Positions 23,550-32,384 of a stretch of 56,593 bases of DNA are shown in pieces. The notes under the pieces are model-generated. The model did not search any database. It was not told where the DNA came from and saw nothing but the letters and a program-made list of their open reading frames with translations. Each line of letters begins with the position of its first letter. Position 1 is the first letter of the stretch. The translations under genes were made by a program, and so were the position numbers. The DNA is taken from the NCBI GenBank assembly GCA_027489965.1, contig JAIXZA010000025.1, positions 1-56,593 of the forward strand, read 5' to 3'. The DNA is from Verrucomicrobiaceae bacterium. GTDB taxonomy: Bacteria; Verrucomicrobiota; Verrucomicrobiia; Verrucomicrobiales; Verrucomicrobiaceae.

Positions 23550-24875
23550 TCAACCCTCGACAGAATCGGGGGCGTTCTTTGGAGAGAGCCAGTAGATCAA
23601 GACGCCGACGAGAATGGTGACGAGGCCAGCTAAGGACTCCCGGGTCTGATTGAGCAGTTGCCAGACCATCATCCAGAGGCTTATGGCGAGAAACACGAGC
23701 GGTGTGAAAGGGTATCCCCAACAGCGCACGGGGCGCGGAAGTTCGGGATGCGTGCGGCGCAGGCGCATCAGTCCGACGACGGTTAAGAAGGAGCAGAATT
23801 GAATGCTGAACTGGACATAGCTGAGCACTTTTTCAAAGGTGGCGGTGAGCAGTAAAAGTACGACGATGAGCAGTTGCGCCAGCAGGGCTGCCCAAGGAAC
23901 ACCACTCTTCGTGCAGGCTGCCAGCGGTGCCAGGAGTCGCAGATCCTGGCCCAGGGCCTGTGTCACTCGCGGGCCGACCCAGGTCATGGCGCTGATGCTA
24001 GAGATTAAGCCAAGACAGATGAGGCCTGACATGATGCGTCCCCCAGTCGGGCCAAAGATGTAATCCGCCGCGACATGGGCCACATCCACCTGACCTGCGA
24101 GGGCTGAGATAGGAGCCACATGAAGGAAAACAGCGTTTAGAGCGATGTAGAGTAGGCTGACGACAAAGGTGCCAATGCCGATGGCTAGCGGAACATTTCT
24201 TTGCGGGTTGCGGATTTCTCCGACGATGTATGTCGCTGCATTCCAGCCCGCATAAGCATACATGACAAAGACAAGGCTGATAGCAAAGGCTGGGCTGGTG
24301 ATGAGCTTCACATCCGAGGCTGATGGCAGAAAATTCACGGGCTGACCGGGACTGACACAGAAGCCGGCAATGATGAAGACAAGAATGAGTAGCACCTTCA
24401 GCCAAGTGGCCACGTTTTGAAAACGCGCGCCGATTTGAATGCCGCCAAAATGCACACAGGTCACCAGGGTGACCACCATCAGAGAGAGCGTCAGTGGCGA
24501 GATGACACTGCTGATGCCACTGAAGTATTTGCCTAAAGCCATGGCGGCCAAGGCAATAGGAGCGGCAAAACCAACCGTCGCCGACAGCCAGCCTGCCACA
24601 AAGCCCACACAGGGATGAAAGGTGCGAGAGAGAAACTGATATTCACCGCCTGATTTCGGCATCGTCGCCGCCAGTTCTCCATAAGCTAAGGCACCACAAA
24701 AGGCGCAAACTCCTCCAAGAGCCCAAAGTGCCATGAGGGTGAATCCTGAAGGTAGATCGGTGACCTGATAGCCGAGACTGGTGAAGATGCCTGTGCCCAC
24801 CATGTTGGCGATAACAATGGCGGTGGCCGTTAGCAGGGAAATGCCCTTTGGCGGATCAGCGGGGAGGCTTGGCAT
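23550..24875 (-). CDS. APC-family amino acid permease
   Basis: A 441-residue secondary transporter with about twelve TM helices. TM1 contains the substrate-binding break typical of the APC fold: TAIVIANMVGTGIFTSLGYQ. A second hallmark is YGELAATMPKSGGEYQFLSR, followed by VMYAYAGWNAATYIVGEIRNP. The sequence resembles LAT/amino-acid-exchange-type and general APC permeases; the substrate cannot be assigned. It lies between an MFP adaptor gene (40 bp upstream) and thrH (41 bp downstream), so it may share a transcript with both. An amino-acid substrate fits the ThrH neighbour, as inference only. Confidence 0.9.
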   Translation of the reverse strand: MPSLPADPPKGISLLTATAIVIANMVGTGIFTSLGYQVTDLPSGFTLMALWALGGVCAFCGALAYGELAATMPKSGGEYQFLSRTFHPCVGFVAGWLSATVGFAAPIALAAMALGKYFSGISSVISPLTLSLMVVTLVTCVHFGGIQIGARFQNVATWLKVLLILVFIIAGFCVSPGQPVNFLPSASDVKLITSPAFAISLVFVMYAYAGWNAATYIVGEIRNPQRNVPLAIGIGTFVVSLLYIALNAVFLHVAPISALAGQVDVAHVAADYIFGPTGGRIMSGLICLGLISSISAMTWVGPRVTQALGQDLRLLAPLAACTKSGVPWAALLAQLLIVVLLLLTATFEKVLSYVQFSIQFCSFLTVVGLMRLRRTHPELPRPVRCWGYPFTPLVFLAISLWMMVWQLLNQTRESLAGLVTILVGVLIYWLSPKNAPDSVEG

Positions 24876-24915
24876 AACAAGAGGATCTGAATGATCAACA
24901 GCCTATGAGCAACAA

Positions 24916-26172
24916 CTAGGCCGCCTTTTGACTGACGACGGGTGGTTTCTTTTCCTTGTTTTTCTTGGCCGGTGGAGGCTCAGCACTTCCATCGATGGTG
25001 GGCAGCACGCGGGCTCCGTCTGCGGGGAAGGGGATGGGTGTCAAACAAAGCACATCTCCTTCTTTCGGGGCGTTGGTGGCCTTGGCCGAGATGACGATGT
25101 GTTTCTCAGTGCTGACCAGTGGCTCCACGGTCAGGCGACGCAGGGTGTTTTGAGGTCGATCGATGAGGATGATCTCATTCCCTGCGCGGACCGCATTCCG
25201 AGGGATAACATAAACGCCTTGCAGAGGGTCACCTGCGATTTCTGCCTCGACAAAGGCTCCGATGGTGAGCGGTGGGGCACCATCGCTGCGGCGTGCATAG
25301 GGATCAGTCACTTGAGCAATGGCCATGGTCTGGCGTGTCTGCTCATCTAGGCTACTTTCGACCCGCACGATCTTGCCCTGCCAAAGGACGGTTTTTCCAT
25401 GCAAGTTGGCCTTTAAAGCGACCATCGCATTTTGTGGCGCAGACTCATCTTGAAAGGGTTGTGGCAGGGACAGGAACTGACTTTCCAGCTCTGGCAGTGG
25501 CAGTCGGATCTCCACGTAATCCACAGCAAAGATGCGCCCGAGAGTGCTGCCTTGATTGACGAATTGGCCTACGTCCGCCGCCTGCTCGAGGACCTGCCCT
25601 GCATAGGGCGCACGAATGACGGTCCGCTCCAGGTCGCGCTCGGCTTTCGTCACTCTTGCCTTGGCCGAGGCCACGTCTGCTTCGGCTTTGGCCAGTTGCG
25701 GGACACGCAGCACAAAGGCCGATGCCGCCCCACTGCGGCCCATTGCCTTCCAGTTTTCATTGGCCTGTTCGGCACGTGCTTTTTCTTCCGCCAGCATGAC
25801 TAGTGACTGCGCTTCATCTGCTTTGGCGACGATGATGGCAGTCTCGTAGTCGATCGTGTCTAGCTTCATCAGAACCTCATCTTTAGCAAAGAACCCACCT
25901 GGGCGGAAGGACGGGCTCATCTCGATGATCTTGCCACTGACTTCAGGCAGCAAGGTGCTGCGGGTGCGCGGCTGCACGGTGCCTTGGGATTTCACCTTCA
26001 GATCGTAAGTCTGGGCATGCAGGGCAGTGCCTTCTACTCGGACCAGTATCGGCGGGACCTCCATGGTCTCCTGCATTGGCGGATTGCTGATCAGCCACCA
26101 TGCACCATAGACGCAGGCCCCTAGAATACCGAGGGGGATGAGGAGACGGAGGATGTTTTGGAGCAAACGCAT
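24916..26172 (-). CDS. Membrane fusion protein/RND-type periplasmic adaptor (orphan)
   Basis: A 418-residue HlyD/AcrA-like adaptor. The N-terminal signal anchor is IPLGILGACVYGAWWLI. A barrel-sandwich (lipoyl-like) half motif covers about residues 60-100 (VKSQGTVQPRTRSTLLPEVSGKI, GGFFAKDEVLMKLD). A coiled-coil hairpin spans about 110-185, the second half motif follows (TVIRAPYAGQVLEQAADVGQFVNQG), then beta-barrel and membrane-proximal domains. The C-terminus is Lys/Pro-rich (PPPAKKNKEKKPPVV). Such adaptors normally sit next to an RND pump and an outer-membrane channel, but the next gene here is an APC permease. It lies 80 bp downstream of an ECF sigma factor gene on the same strand. Confidence 0.88.
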   Translation of the reverse strand: MRLLQNILRLLIPLGILGACVYGAWWLISNPPMQETMEVPPILVRVEGTALHAQTYDLKVKSQGTVQPRTRSTLLPEVSGKIIEMSPSFRPGGFFAKDEVLMKLDTIDYETAIIVAKADEAQSLVMLAEEKARAEQANENWKAMGRSGAASAFVLRVPQLAKAEADVASAKARVTKAERDLERTVIRAPYAGQVLEQAADVGQFVNQGSTLGRIFAVDYVEIRLPLPELESQFLSLPQPFQDESAPQNAMVALKANLHGKTVLWQGKIVRVESSLDEQTRQTMAIAQVTDPYARRSDGAPPLTIGAFVEAEIAGDPLQGVYVIPRNAVRAGNEIILIDRPQNTLRRLTVEPLVSTEKHIVISAKATNAPKEGDVLCLTPIPFPADGARVLPTIDGSAEPPPAKKNKEKKPPVVSQKAA

Positions 26173-26252
26173 CAGAGGACAGTCACTGGAACGCCTGTCA
26201 GTCGCTCATGATTCGAACTTTGTCGAATGATGGCGAAAAAGTTCGCAGTCGA

Positions 26253-26936
26253 TCAGAGCATGGTGTGTTCTAGCGCTTGGACTTCTTTTTTGACCAAAGC
26301 CCCTACACGATGCTTGGCCAGATAGACTTGGGCAGCATTGATTCCAAGGGCCTCACTGGTCTTTTTGACACCCCAGCCTTTCATGACATAACAATCAAAA
26401 ATTTGGAACTGGCGTGGCGATACTTTTGATTTCACCCGCTCCAGCGCGGCTGAGGTGATGTTGTCCCGCCATTCCTTATCCCAGATGCTTTCGAGTAAAT
26501 TGTCCTTCTCGCTGGAAAGGTTGTCCAGGGCCAGATTCGAAGTGTCCTCGCTGTCTGCGTTACCCAGATCAGCAAGGGACGGTTGACGTTTGCGCGCACG
26601 GAAAACATCCAGGACGCGCCAGCGGGTCATTTGCAGCAGCCAGGCTTTGAAGGACCCCGCTCTTGGATCGTATTGTCCCTTTTGCACCTGTCGGGCGATG
26701 GCGATGGTGGTCTCCTGAATCACATCAAAAGCCTCATCGCGAGTCAGCCCAGCCTTTGTGGCCACGCTGTAGATGAGCCGCCAGTAAGTCTGATAAAACT
26801 CATTCCAGGTCTTTTGGTCTTCCCAATTGTTGAGACGTTCGATCAGGCTCTTGCGGGTTTTTTCCCACAGGCCTTTCTCTTTTTTGATCTCATCAGGGAT
26901 GTCTGGTAGTTCCTCCATTGTGCGTTGATTGTCCAC
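26253..26936 (-). CDS. ECF-type RNA polymerase sigma factor
   Basis: A 227-residue sigma-70-family protein with region 2 (NEFYQTYWRLIYSVATKAGL, then EAFDVIQETTIAIARQV and RAGSFKAWLLQMTRWRVLDVFR) and region 4 (LERVKSKVSPRQFQIFDCYV, ALGINAAQVYLAKHRVGALV). It is longer than typical ECF factors because of an acidic N-terminus and an insert between regions 2 and 4. The style of SFKAWLLQMTRWRVLDVFR is common in Planctomycetes and Verrucomicrobia. No anti-sigma gene is adjacent. It heads a co-directional run of four genes, so it may control the adaptor and permease. Between it and rsmE, 26937-27173 shows no convincing gene. Confidence 0.88.
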   Translation of the reverse strand: MDNQRTMEELPDIPDEIKKEKGLWEKTRKSLIERLNNWEDQKTWNEFYQTYWRLIYSVATKAGLTRDEAFDVIQETTIAIARQVQKGQYDPRAGSFKAWLLQMTRWRVLDVFRARKRQPSLADLGNADSEDTSNLALDNLSSEKDNLLESIWDKEWRDNITSAALERVKSKVSPRQFQIFDCYVMKGWGVKKTSEALGINAAQVYLAKHRVGALVKKEVQALEHTML

Positions 26937-27173
26937 TTTACGCCGTCTCTGTCAAACTGCGACTCATGGCTCAGGGGGGGCGTTTGGAAAAAGGTTTTCT
27001 ATCGGAGATTTTGGTTGGGTGGATTCAGGGGCAATTTCAGTCCTCGATACAGCTTTTCGTTTGGCGTTTTGATGCAGCTGAATTAGCCCCTTTTTTGCCT
27101 GGATGAACGGCATGTCTGGCTAATGAGCGGCTTCTGGGATGGAAAAGGATCTGCCATCAAAAACTCTGTGATA

Positions 27174-27926
27174 TCAGTGTTCTTGGTTTTTTGGGAAGCG
27201 TCTCATTTCGTGTCCCAAAATGGCCAGCGTCGTGATGGCGGCTGTCTCGGCCCGAAGAATGAGCGGTCCCAAGGTGACTGGCTGAAAGCCATGTTTTTCT
27301 GCCAAAGCTTCTTCTTCGGAGGTGAAGTCACCTTCAGGTCCGATGAGTGCAAATACACAGTTTTTCCCAGCAAATGAAAGGTCATGTAGCCCGCAGGTGC
27401 GCTCCGTCAGCGCTGGCATCACTTTGATGGCATCCGCTGGTAGAGAGGGTAAAACACTCTTTAAATCCGCGGGTCGCTCCAATTGGGGGACCCAGGGCGT
27501 ATGACATTGCTTGGCTGACTCGATCATATGTCGTTGCCATTTGAGCCACTTTTTCTCCAAATGATCGCCACTTAGCTGCACGACGCTACGCTGAGTCATC
27601 ACCGGACGCACGCTGCTAGCTCCCAGCTCGGTGGCCTTTTCTAAAAGCCACTCAAATGGCTCCGCCTTGATCATCGCTGGCAGAAGGTGCACTTCAGCCG
27701 AGCGCATCTCATGCTGCACGATGGACTCGATGTCTGCCTGGACACTGTTTTTAGAAAGGGCGGTGATCTTCGCTGTTGCGACATGTCCATTGCCATCAAA
27801 GACCTCAATCCGGTCGCCGATCTGCCGCCGCAGAACTCGAGAACAATGCGCAGCCTCGTCTCCAGAAAAGACCAAGTTTTCCGGCTGCCAAAGCGCCGAC
27901 GCTAAATAAAAACGACTGAGAGACAT
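27174..27926 (-). CDS. rsmE: 16S rRNA (uracil(1498)-N(3))-methyltransferase
   Basis: A 250-residue SPOUT-class methyltransferase that modifies U1498 of 16S rRNA. The N-terminal PUA-like domain contains HCSRVLRRQIGDRIEVFDGNG. The SPOUT domain carries KAEPFEWLLEKATELGA, the near-invariant IGPEGDFTSEEE and TLGPLILRAETAAI, which form the knotted SAM site. Start ATG 27926 gives MSLSRFYL, normal for the family; upstream in-frame ATGs add an unrelated 20-residue extension. It is an isolated housekeeping gene on the minus strand, 84 bp downstream of the PEP-hydrolase-like gene. Confidence 0.94.
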   Translation of the reverse strand: MSLSRFYLASALWQPENLVFSGDEAAHCSRVLRRQIGDRIEVFDGNGHVATAKITALSKNSVQADIESIVQHEMRSAEVHLLPAMIKAEPFEWLLEKATELGASSVRPVMTQRSVVQLSGDHLEKKWLKWQRHMIESAKQCHTPWVPQLERPADLKSVLPSLPADAIKVMPALTERTCGLHDLSFAGKNCVFALIGPEGDFTSEEEALAEKHGFQPVTLGPLILRAETAAITTLAILGHEMRRFPKNQEH

Positions 27927-28010
27927 GAGGGTGACAATAAATCCGAGAACACGACCAGTAGTGGCCATGTCCTCAGGCTTTTGCAACTCAAGGCTAGCAA
28001 ACGATGCCGA

Positions 28011-28871
28011 CTACGGTTTCGGCACTTTTTTGAATTCGCGGGTCAGAGTCGTCAGAGAATCCTCCACGCCCATGCGCTCTAGGCTGCTAGCGCCCACGAA
28101 CCCATCTGCTGAGGTCTTGCTCAGGATAAACTCCACATCTTTGGGCGTATTGATGGGGCCACCGTGAGTCAGAGTGAAAATGTCCTTCTTCACGCTGCGG
28201 GCGGCATCAATGATGTCCTGAGTGACCTTCACGGTGTGATCCCAACTGACCACGGCATTGGTCACGCCGATGCTGCCACCGACCGTGGTGCCGACGTGGG
28301 CAATGATGGCATCGGCTCCATTCTTGGCCATCTCGATGGCCTCCTCAGGAGTGGCGACATAAACGATGCTGAAGAGGTCCATCTTTGTGGCTAGGCCGAT
28401 CATCTCAAATTCCTTGTGCACGCCCATGCCGGTCTCTTCCAGCACGCCACGGAAATGACCATCGACGATCGTGTGAGTGGGGAAATTGTTCACACCAGAG
28501 AAACCCATCTCCTTCACACGTCCCAGCCAATGCCACATGCGGCGGCGTGGGTCGGTTGCATGAACACCACAAATCACTGGGATTTCTTTGACCACTGGTA
28601 GCACTTCATATTCCCCAATTTCCATGGCGATGGCATTGGCATCACCATAGGCCATGAGACCGCACGTACTGCCATGTCCCATCATGCGGAAGCGGCCGCT
28701 GTTATAAATGATGATCAGATCGGCACCGCCCTTTTCGATGAATTTAGCACTGATCCCCGTGCCTGCACCAGCAGCGATGATCGGCTCACCTTTGGCGAGG
28801 GTGGCCTTGAGACGATCTACGACTTCTTGTTTCGTGTAGGGATTTCCGATTCCGGTCCAGATGTTTGCCAT
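28011..28871 (-). CDS. PEP-hydrolase-like TIM-barrel family protein
   Basis: A 286-residue protein matching the family once called TIM-barrel signal transduction protein and now named phosphoenolpyruvate hydrolase-like (PF09370 type). Telltale strings are IIAAGAGTGISAKFIEKGGADLI, YNSGRFRMMGHGSTCGLMAYGDAN, VICGVHATDPRRRM, GFSGVNNFPTH and AHVGTTVGGSIG. These proteins are often encoded beside a Tm-1-like ATP-binding (UPF0261) protein; no such gene is here. Length is normal. It is divergent from an AraC regulator, with 110 bp between them that contains three CGTAAAC boxes. The physiological substrate is uncertain. Confidence 0.85.
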   Translation of the reverse strand: MANIWTGIGNPYTKQEVVDRLKATLAKGEPIIAAGAGTGISAKFIEKGGADLIIIYNSGRFRMMGHGSTCGLMAYGDANAIAMEIGEYEVLPVVKEIPVICGVHATDPRRRMWHWLGRVKEMGFSGVNNFPTHTIVDGHFRGVLEETGMGVHKEFEMIGLATKMDLFSIVYVATPEEAIEMAKNGADAIIAHVGTTVGGSIGVTNAVVSWDHTVKVTQDIIDAARSVKKDIFTLTHGGPINTPKDVEFILSKTSADGFVGASSLERMGVEDSLTTLTREFKKVPKP

Positions 28872-28894
28872 GGCTGTGAGTGAAGTTGACGGTT

Positions 28895-28973
28895 GTTTAC
28901 GATAGCTAAGGGTGGATGACAGAGGTTAGGATCAATCGTAAACCACCATCAACCATTCTAAACAACCGTAAAC
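28895..28973. promoter_or_regulatory. Candidate AraC operator: CGTAAAC boxes in divergent promoter region
   Basis: CGTAAAC occurs at 28937-28943 and 28967-28973, with starts exactly 30 bp apart. An inverted copy, GTTTACG, lies at 28895-28901. All three lie between the PEP-hydrolase-like gene (start 28871) and the AraC-type regulator (start 28982). Direct repeats spaced by whole helical turns (30 bp is close to three) are typical of AraC-family operators. The overlap with the regulator's own start region suggests autoregulation as well. Confidence 0.5.
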
Positions 28974-28981
28974 TTTTGCAC

Positions 28982-29869
28982 ATGCACGGCTCTTCTTCCA
29001 TCCTTGAACTATCCGAAACGCACACCCTGGGCGAAAAGACAGAGTTTAAAGTCGTGCAGGCCAGCGATTCAGATAAGCGCCCATGGCTGCGCGGAGCCCC
29101 AGTCTGTGGAACTCTGAAATCACACCGCATCTCCCACGCTGGCATTATGACTGCACGTGCCCCATACCGCATCGTGCGCATGCATCAGGGCGGTCTTTAC
29201 TTTTTAGCATGCCTCAGTGGTGAGGGCCGAGTGCTAGTGGATGGTCGCTGGCAGAAATGCAGCGCCGGCATGGCGGTGGCCCTGCCCGCCTTCATGGTGA
29301 ATGCCTTTGAAGCCGTAAAGGGAAAAGATTGGCGCTGCTGCTGGGTGCGTTATGAACAGCAACCGGAGCAGAAACCTATCCTCAATAGCAGCTCACCGCA
29401 GATGGCCACTTTTCAGGGACAGCCCCTATGGAATGCTATCGAAGGGCTCATCTCCGAGTCTGCTCAGGAGTCTAAGCCCGCCGCCATGTTTCATTGGGTC
29501 GAGCTGATCCACAGCTATGTCGAGCGCTTTGCCCAACCTTGGCAGCAAGACGACCGTCTCTGGCGTCTTTGGGAAATGGTTGCGGCTGATGTGGGGCGTG
29601 ATTGGACGCTCGATGAGCTAGCCCACCGTGCCCATGTCAGTGCCGAGCATCTGCGTCGGCTCTGCCGTCGTGCCCTCGGCCGCACACCCATGCATCACGT
29701 TACGTGGCTGCGCATGAGAAAGGCCTGTGAGCTGCTCTCCACCACCAATCTTAAAGTCGAAACAGTCTCCAATACCGTCGGCTACCAGAACCCATTCGTT
29801 TTTAGCAATACCTTCAAAAAATGGATCGGCTGGCGGCCGAGCGAACACAGATCAAAGATGGGGGCTTAA
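28982..29869 (+). CDS. AraC-family transcriptional regulator
   Basis: A 295-residue regulator. The N-terminal half looks like a cupin sensor domain (IVRMHQGGLYFLACLSGEGRVLVDG, KCSAGMAVALPAFMVNAFE). The C-terminal 100 residues hold two helix-turn-helix motifs: WTLDELAHRAHVSAEHLRRL and VETVSNTVGYQNPFVFSNTF, ending in GWRPSEHR. Start ATG 28982 is preferred; a frame open to 28916 would overlap the candidate operator boxes. It is divergent from the PEP-hydrolase-like gene, which is the likely target, and upstream of a Gfo/Idh/MocA oxidoreductase. The cupin pocket suggests a small sugar-like or organic effector. Confidence 0.88.
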   Translation: MHGSSSILELSETHTLGEKTEFKVVQASDSDKRPWLRGAPVCGTLKSHRISHAGIMTARAPYRIVRMHQGGLYFLACLSGEGRVLVDGRWQKCSAGMAVALPAFMVNAFEAVKGKDWRCCWVRYEQQPEQKPILNSSSPQMATFQGQPLWNAIEGLISESAQESKPAAMFHWVELIHSYVERFAQPWQQDDRLWRLWEMVAADVGRDWTLDELAHRAHVSAEHLRRLCRRALGRTPMHHVTWLRMRKACELLSTTNLKVETVSNTVGYQNPFVFSNTFKKWIGWRPSEHRSKMGA

Positions 29870-29952
29870 TCGGTCAATGGCCGTCGGATCTCGAATCAAT
29901 CTAGCTTAAAATTCCTGCTTGTTTTAGTCGAGCTACGTCGTTTTGATCATCC

Positions 29953-31125
29953 ATGAATCGCCGATCTTTTATCGCAGTCTTGCCTGCTTCACTGGCCACT
30001 CTTCAAGCAAACGATGCTAAGAAACTGCGCGTCGCCATCATCGGCCACACGGGACGTGGCAACTATGGACATGGGCTAGACACACTGTGGTCTAAGATAC
30101 CCGAAACAGAGATTGTAGCTGTCGCAGATGCTGACCCCAAAGGACTAGCCGCAGCCCAAAAGAAACTCTCGTTACAGCGCGGTTTTGCGGATTACCGTCA
30201 GATGCTCACCGAGGTCAAACCAGACATTGTTGCTGTTGGTCCACGTCACGTCGATCAGCATCGAGACATGATTTTAGCCTCCATTCAGGCTGGGGCTCGC
30301 GGCATTTATGTGGAAAAGCCTTTTTGCCGAAGCTTGGAGGAGGCCGATGAGATCATCCTCGCCTGTGAAAAAGCAGGCACTAAACTGGCAATCGCCCACA
30401 GAAACCGCCAACACCCCGTTTTGCCTATCGTCGCCAAGCTAATCCAAGACGGCCTCATTGGTCGGATGCTTGAAATGCGCGGTCGAGGCAAAGAAGATGC
30501 ACGCGGTGGATCACTGGATCTTTGGGTGCTCGGATCACACATCGTCAACTTGGGCTGTTACTTCGGTGGTGATCCCATCGCCTGCAGTGCTGTCGTCAAA
30601 CAGGATGGTCATCTCATCACCAAAGCCGATCTTAAACAGGGAGATGAAGGGATCGGCTTACTCGCAGGCAATGAAGTGCATGCCCGCTACGAATTGGCCA
30701 GTGGCATCACTTTATACTTCGATTCGATCCAAAATGCGGGTGTTAAAGAAGCTGGCTTTGGCCTGCAAATCATTGGCACCAAAGGCATCATCGACTTCCG
30801 CATTGATCAGGAACCGTTGGCTCACTTTTTGCCGGGCAACCCGTTTCAGCCATCCTCACCAGCCCGCGCTTGGATTCCCATCACGACAGCTGGCGTAGGC
30901 AAGCCTGAACCTATCGCGAATCTCGGTCAAAAAGTTTCTAGCCACGAGGTGGCTGGCCGGGATCTGATTGCAGCAATCCAAGAAAATCGCACCCCGCTCT
31001 GTGATGCCCAGCAAGGTCGTCAAACCATTGAAATGATCAGCGCCGTCTTTGAGTCTCATCGGCTCGGCGGAAATCGAGTGAACATTCCTTTAGTGACCAA
31101 GGTCAATCCGTTGACCCTTTTATGA
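29953..31125 (+). CDS. Gfo/Idh/MocA-family oxidoreductase with secretion leader
   Basis: A 390-residue NAD(P)-dependent oxidoreductase. The leader MNRRSFIAVLPASLATLQA has an RRSF twin-arginine-like motif, so export after folding with cofactor is plausible, as seen for many verrucomicrobial and planctomycetal members. The Rossmann motif is slightly atypical, LRVAIIGHTGRGNYG, in place of GxGxxG with an extra residue. VEKPFCRSLEEAD contains the conserved EKP motif with the catalytic Lys. The C-terminal domain is the usual beta-sheet substrate domain. These enzymes oxidise or epimerise sugars and cyclitols; the substrate is unknown. The stop overlaps the next start (ATGA at 31122-31125). Confidence 0.9.
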   Translation: MNRRSFIAVLPASLATLQANDAKKLRVAIIGHTGRGNYGHGLDTLWSKIPETEIVAVADADPKGLAAAQKKLSLQRGFADYRQMLTEVKPDIVAVGPRHVDQHRDMILASIQAGARGIYVEKPFCRSLEEADEIILACEKAGTKLAIAHRNRQHPVLPIVAKLIQDGLIGRMLEMRGRGKEDARGGSLDLWVLGSHIVNLGCYFGGDPIACSAVVKQDGHLITKADLKQGDEGIGLLAGNEVHARYELASGITLYFDSIQNAGVKEAGFGLQIIGTKGIIDFRIDQEPLAHFLPGNPFQPSSPARAWIPITTAGVGKPEPIANLGQKVSSHEVAGRDLIAAIQENRTPLCDAQQGRQTIEMISAVFESHRLGGNRVNIPLVTKVNPLTLL

Positions 31126-31775
31126 AACGACACTCACGATGCCTCCAGATCTCTGTCCTCGCTTGCTTGAACCTGATCGCCGTGAGTTGCCATGCCCAGG
31201 ATACCACGAAGGCGGCGGAAGCTGCACGGAAACAGGTGCCAACGGATGAAAGCTTTGCCACGAAGTTGACTCATGCAGCACTGGACCGCACCCGGCAGCG
31301 CGTTCGCTATGATCCTGCCTACGTTTCCCTGAGTTATCCTGGAGGCGATGTCCCCTCTGACACCGGCGTCTGCACGGATGAAGTCATCCGCTCTTACCGG
31401 GCGCTCGGGATCGATTTGCAAAAGCTCGTGCATGAAGACATGAAGCGGGCTTTTTCAGTTTATCCAAAAAACTGGGGACTCAGTTCCACGGACAAGAACA
31501 TCGACCACCGCCGCGTGCCGAATTTGCAAACATTCTTTAAACGGCGCGGTGCTTCTCTCCCCGTGACTCAAATAGCCGCCGACTATAAACCAGGCGACCT
31601 CATCACCTGCACCGTGGCTGGAAAACTGCCACACATCGCCCTTGTCGTGCCCTCACCAACCGGCACCGGCAACCCCTGGATCGTCCATAACATCGGACAA
31701 GGCCCGCAGTGTGAGGATCGTCTGTTTGAATTCCCATTAACAGGTCACTATCGATTTCATCCCGGCGAACCCTGA
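31122..31775 (+). CDS. DUF1287 family secreted protein
   Basis: A 217-residue exported protein. The signal peptide is MKRHSRCLQISVLACLNLIAVSC, where LIAVSC could be a lipobox, so it may be a lipoprotein. The conserved core matches DUF1287 (YijF-type): VRYDPAYVSLSYPGGDVPSDTGVCTD, VCTDEVIRSYRALGIDLQKL, HEDMKRAF, DHRRVPNL, and PGDLITCTV, ending with HIALVV and IVHNIGQGP. The Cys, Asp and His arrangement (GVCTD ... HIALV ... HNIG) recalls NlpC/P60-like cysteine peptidases, so a cell-wall amidase role is possible but unproven. It is translationally coupled to the oxidoreductase and abuts a convergent ion-channel gene with no gap. Confidence 0.87.
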   Translation: MKRHSRCLQISVLACLNLIAVSCHAQDTTKAAEAARKQVPTDESFATKLTHAALDRTRQRVRYDPAYVSLSYPGGDVPSDTGVCTDEVIRSYRALGIDLQKLVHEDMKRAFSVYPKNWGLSSTDKNIDHRRVPNLQTFFKRRGASLPVTQIAADYKPGDLITCTVAGKLPHIALVVPSPTGTGNPWIVHNIGQGPQCEDRLFEFPLTGHYRFHPGEP

Positions 31776-32330
31776 TCAGTCGCCCTGCTTTTTCTCGGCT
31801 CGGATCGAGTCTTTTAAGCTGATGAAATCTGACAGCAGAAAAATGACCGTGAAGAAAGCCAGAATGACCTCCATCATCGTCACGACTTTGGCTGGAATCG
31901 TCTGAGGAGTGACATCGCCAAAGCCAAAGAAGGAGAAGTTCAGTACGCTGAAAAAGAAACACTCGAAGATAACTTCGCCTTGGTTCCAAGTTTCTTGGAA
32001 GCCACTGAAGCTGCCGAGATTGGCGGTCTCAAGACACCAGTAATCCAAGGCAAAGGAAAGGGTGATCTGCGCCATGTTCACGCCCATCAGACCAAGAAAA
32101 CGATGGTAAGGAATGTTGTGGGAAGTTGCCAACAGGATGTGCTGAAGATTCTCGATAAAAAAGAACACCGTCTTCGCCAGTGCCCAGACCATGATCAGCA
32201 GGCAGATCCCATTCATCGGCATCCATTGCTTCTGAATGCCCAACTCGATTCCCAACGCCACCAAGACAATCAGCACCACTTCCATCGTCTGACGAAACAT
32301 CTGCTGGGGAAAAGAAGGCTCCGAGTTCAT
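31776..32330 (-). CDS. Potassium-channel-like ion channel protein
   Basis: A 184-residue membrane protein with about four TM segments plus a pore loop. FSFFGFGDVTPQTIPAK lies just before the last helix (VVTMMEVILAFFTVIFLLSDF), as in Ion_trans_2/KcsA-type channels. The filter reads F-G-F-G-D where typical K+ channels have T-x-G-Y-G-D; GFGD is also seen in some K+ channels, and the missing Thr makes selectivity uncertain. No RCK or other regulatory domain follows. ATG 32330 is chosen; upstream in-frame starts overlap the hairpin region. The gene converges on DUF1287 with 0 bp between stops. Confidence 0.78.
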   Translation of the reverse strand: MNSEPSFPQQMFRQTMEVVLIVLVALGIELGIQKQWMPMNGICLLIMVWALAKTVFFFIENLQHILLATSHNIPYHRFLGLMGVNMAQITLSFALDYWCLETANLGSFSGFQETWNQGEVIFECFFFSVLNFSFFGFGDVTPQTIPAKVVTMMEVILAFFTVIFLLSDFISLKDSIRAEKKQGD

Positions 32331-32384
32331 CCGCGTGAAATAGACTGGGCTATGCCCAGGAACAAGCTCCAACCAGCACAAAAA

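Noticed and set aside
26918..27106. Plus-strand ORF of 62 residues between the sigma factor and rsmE
   Set aside because: It starts inside the divergent sigma gene, has no domain and no upstream signals; too weak to call.
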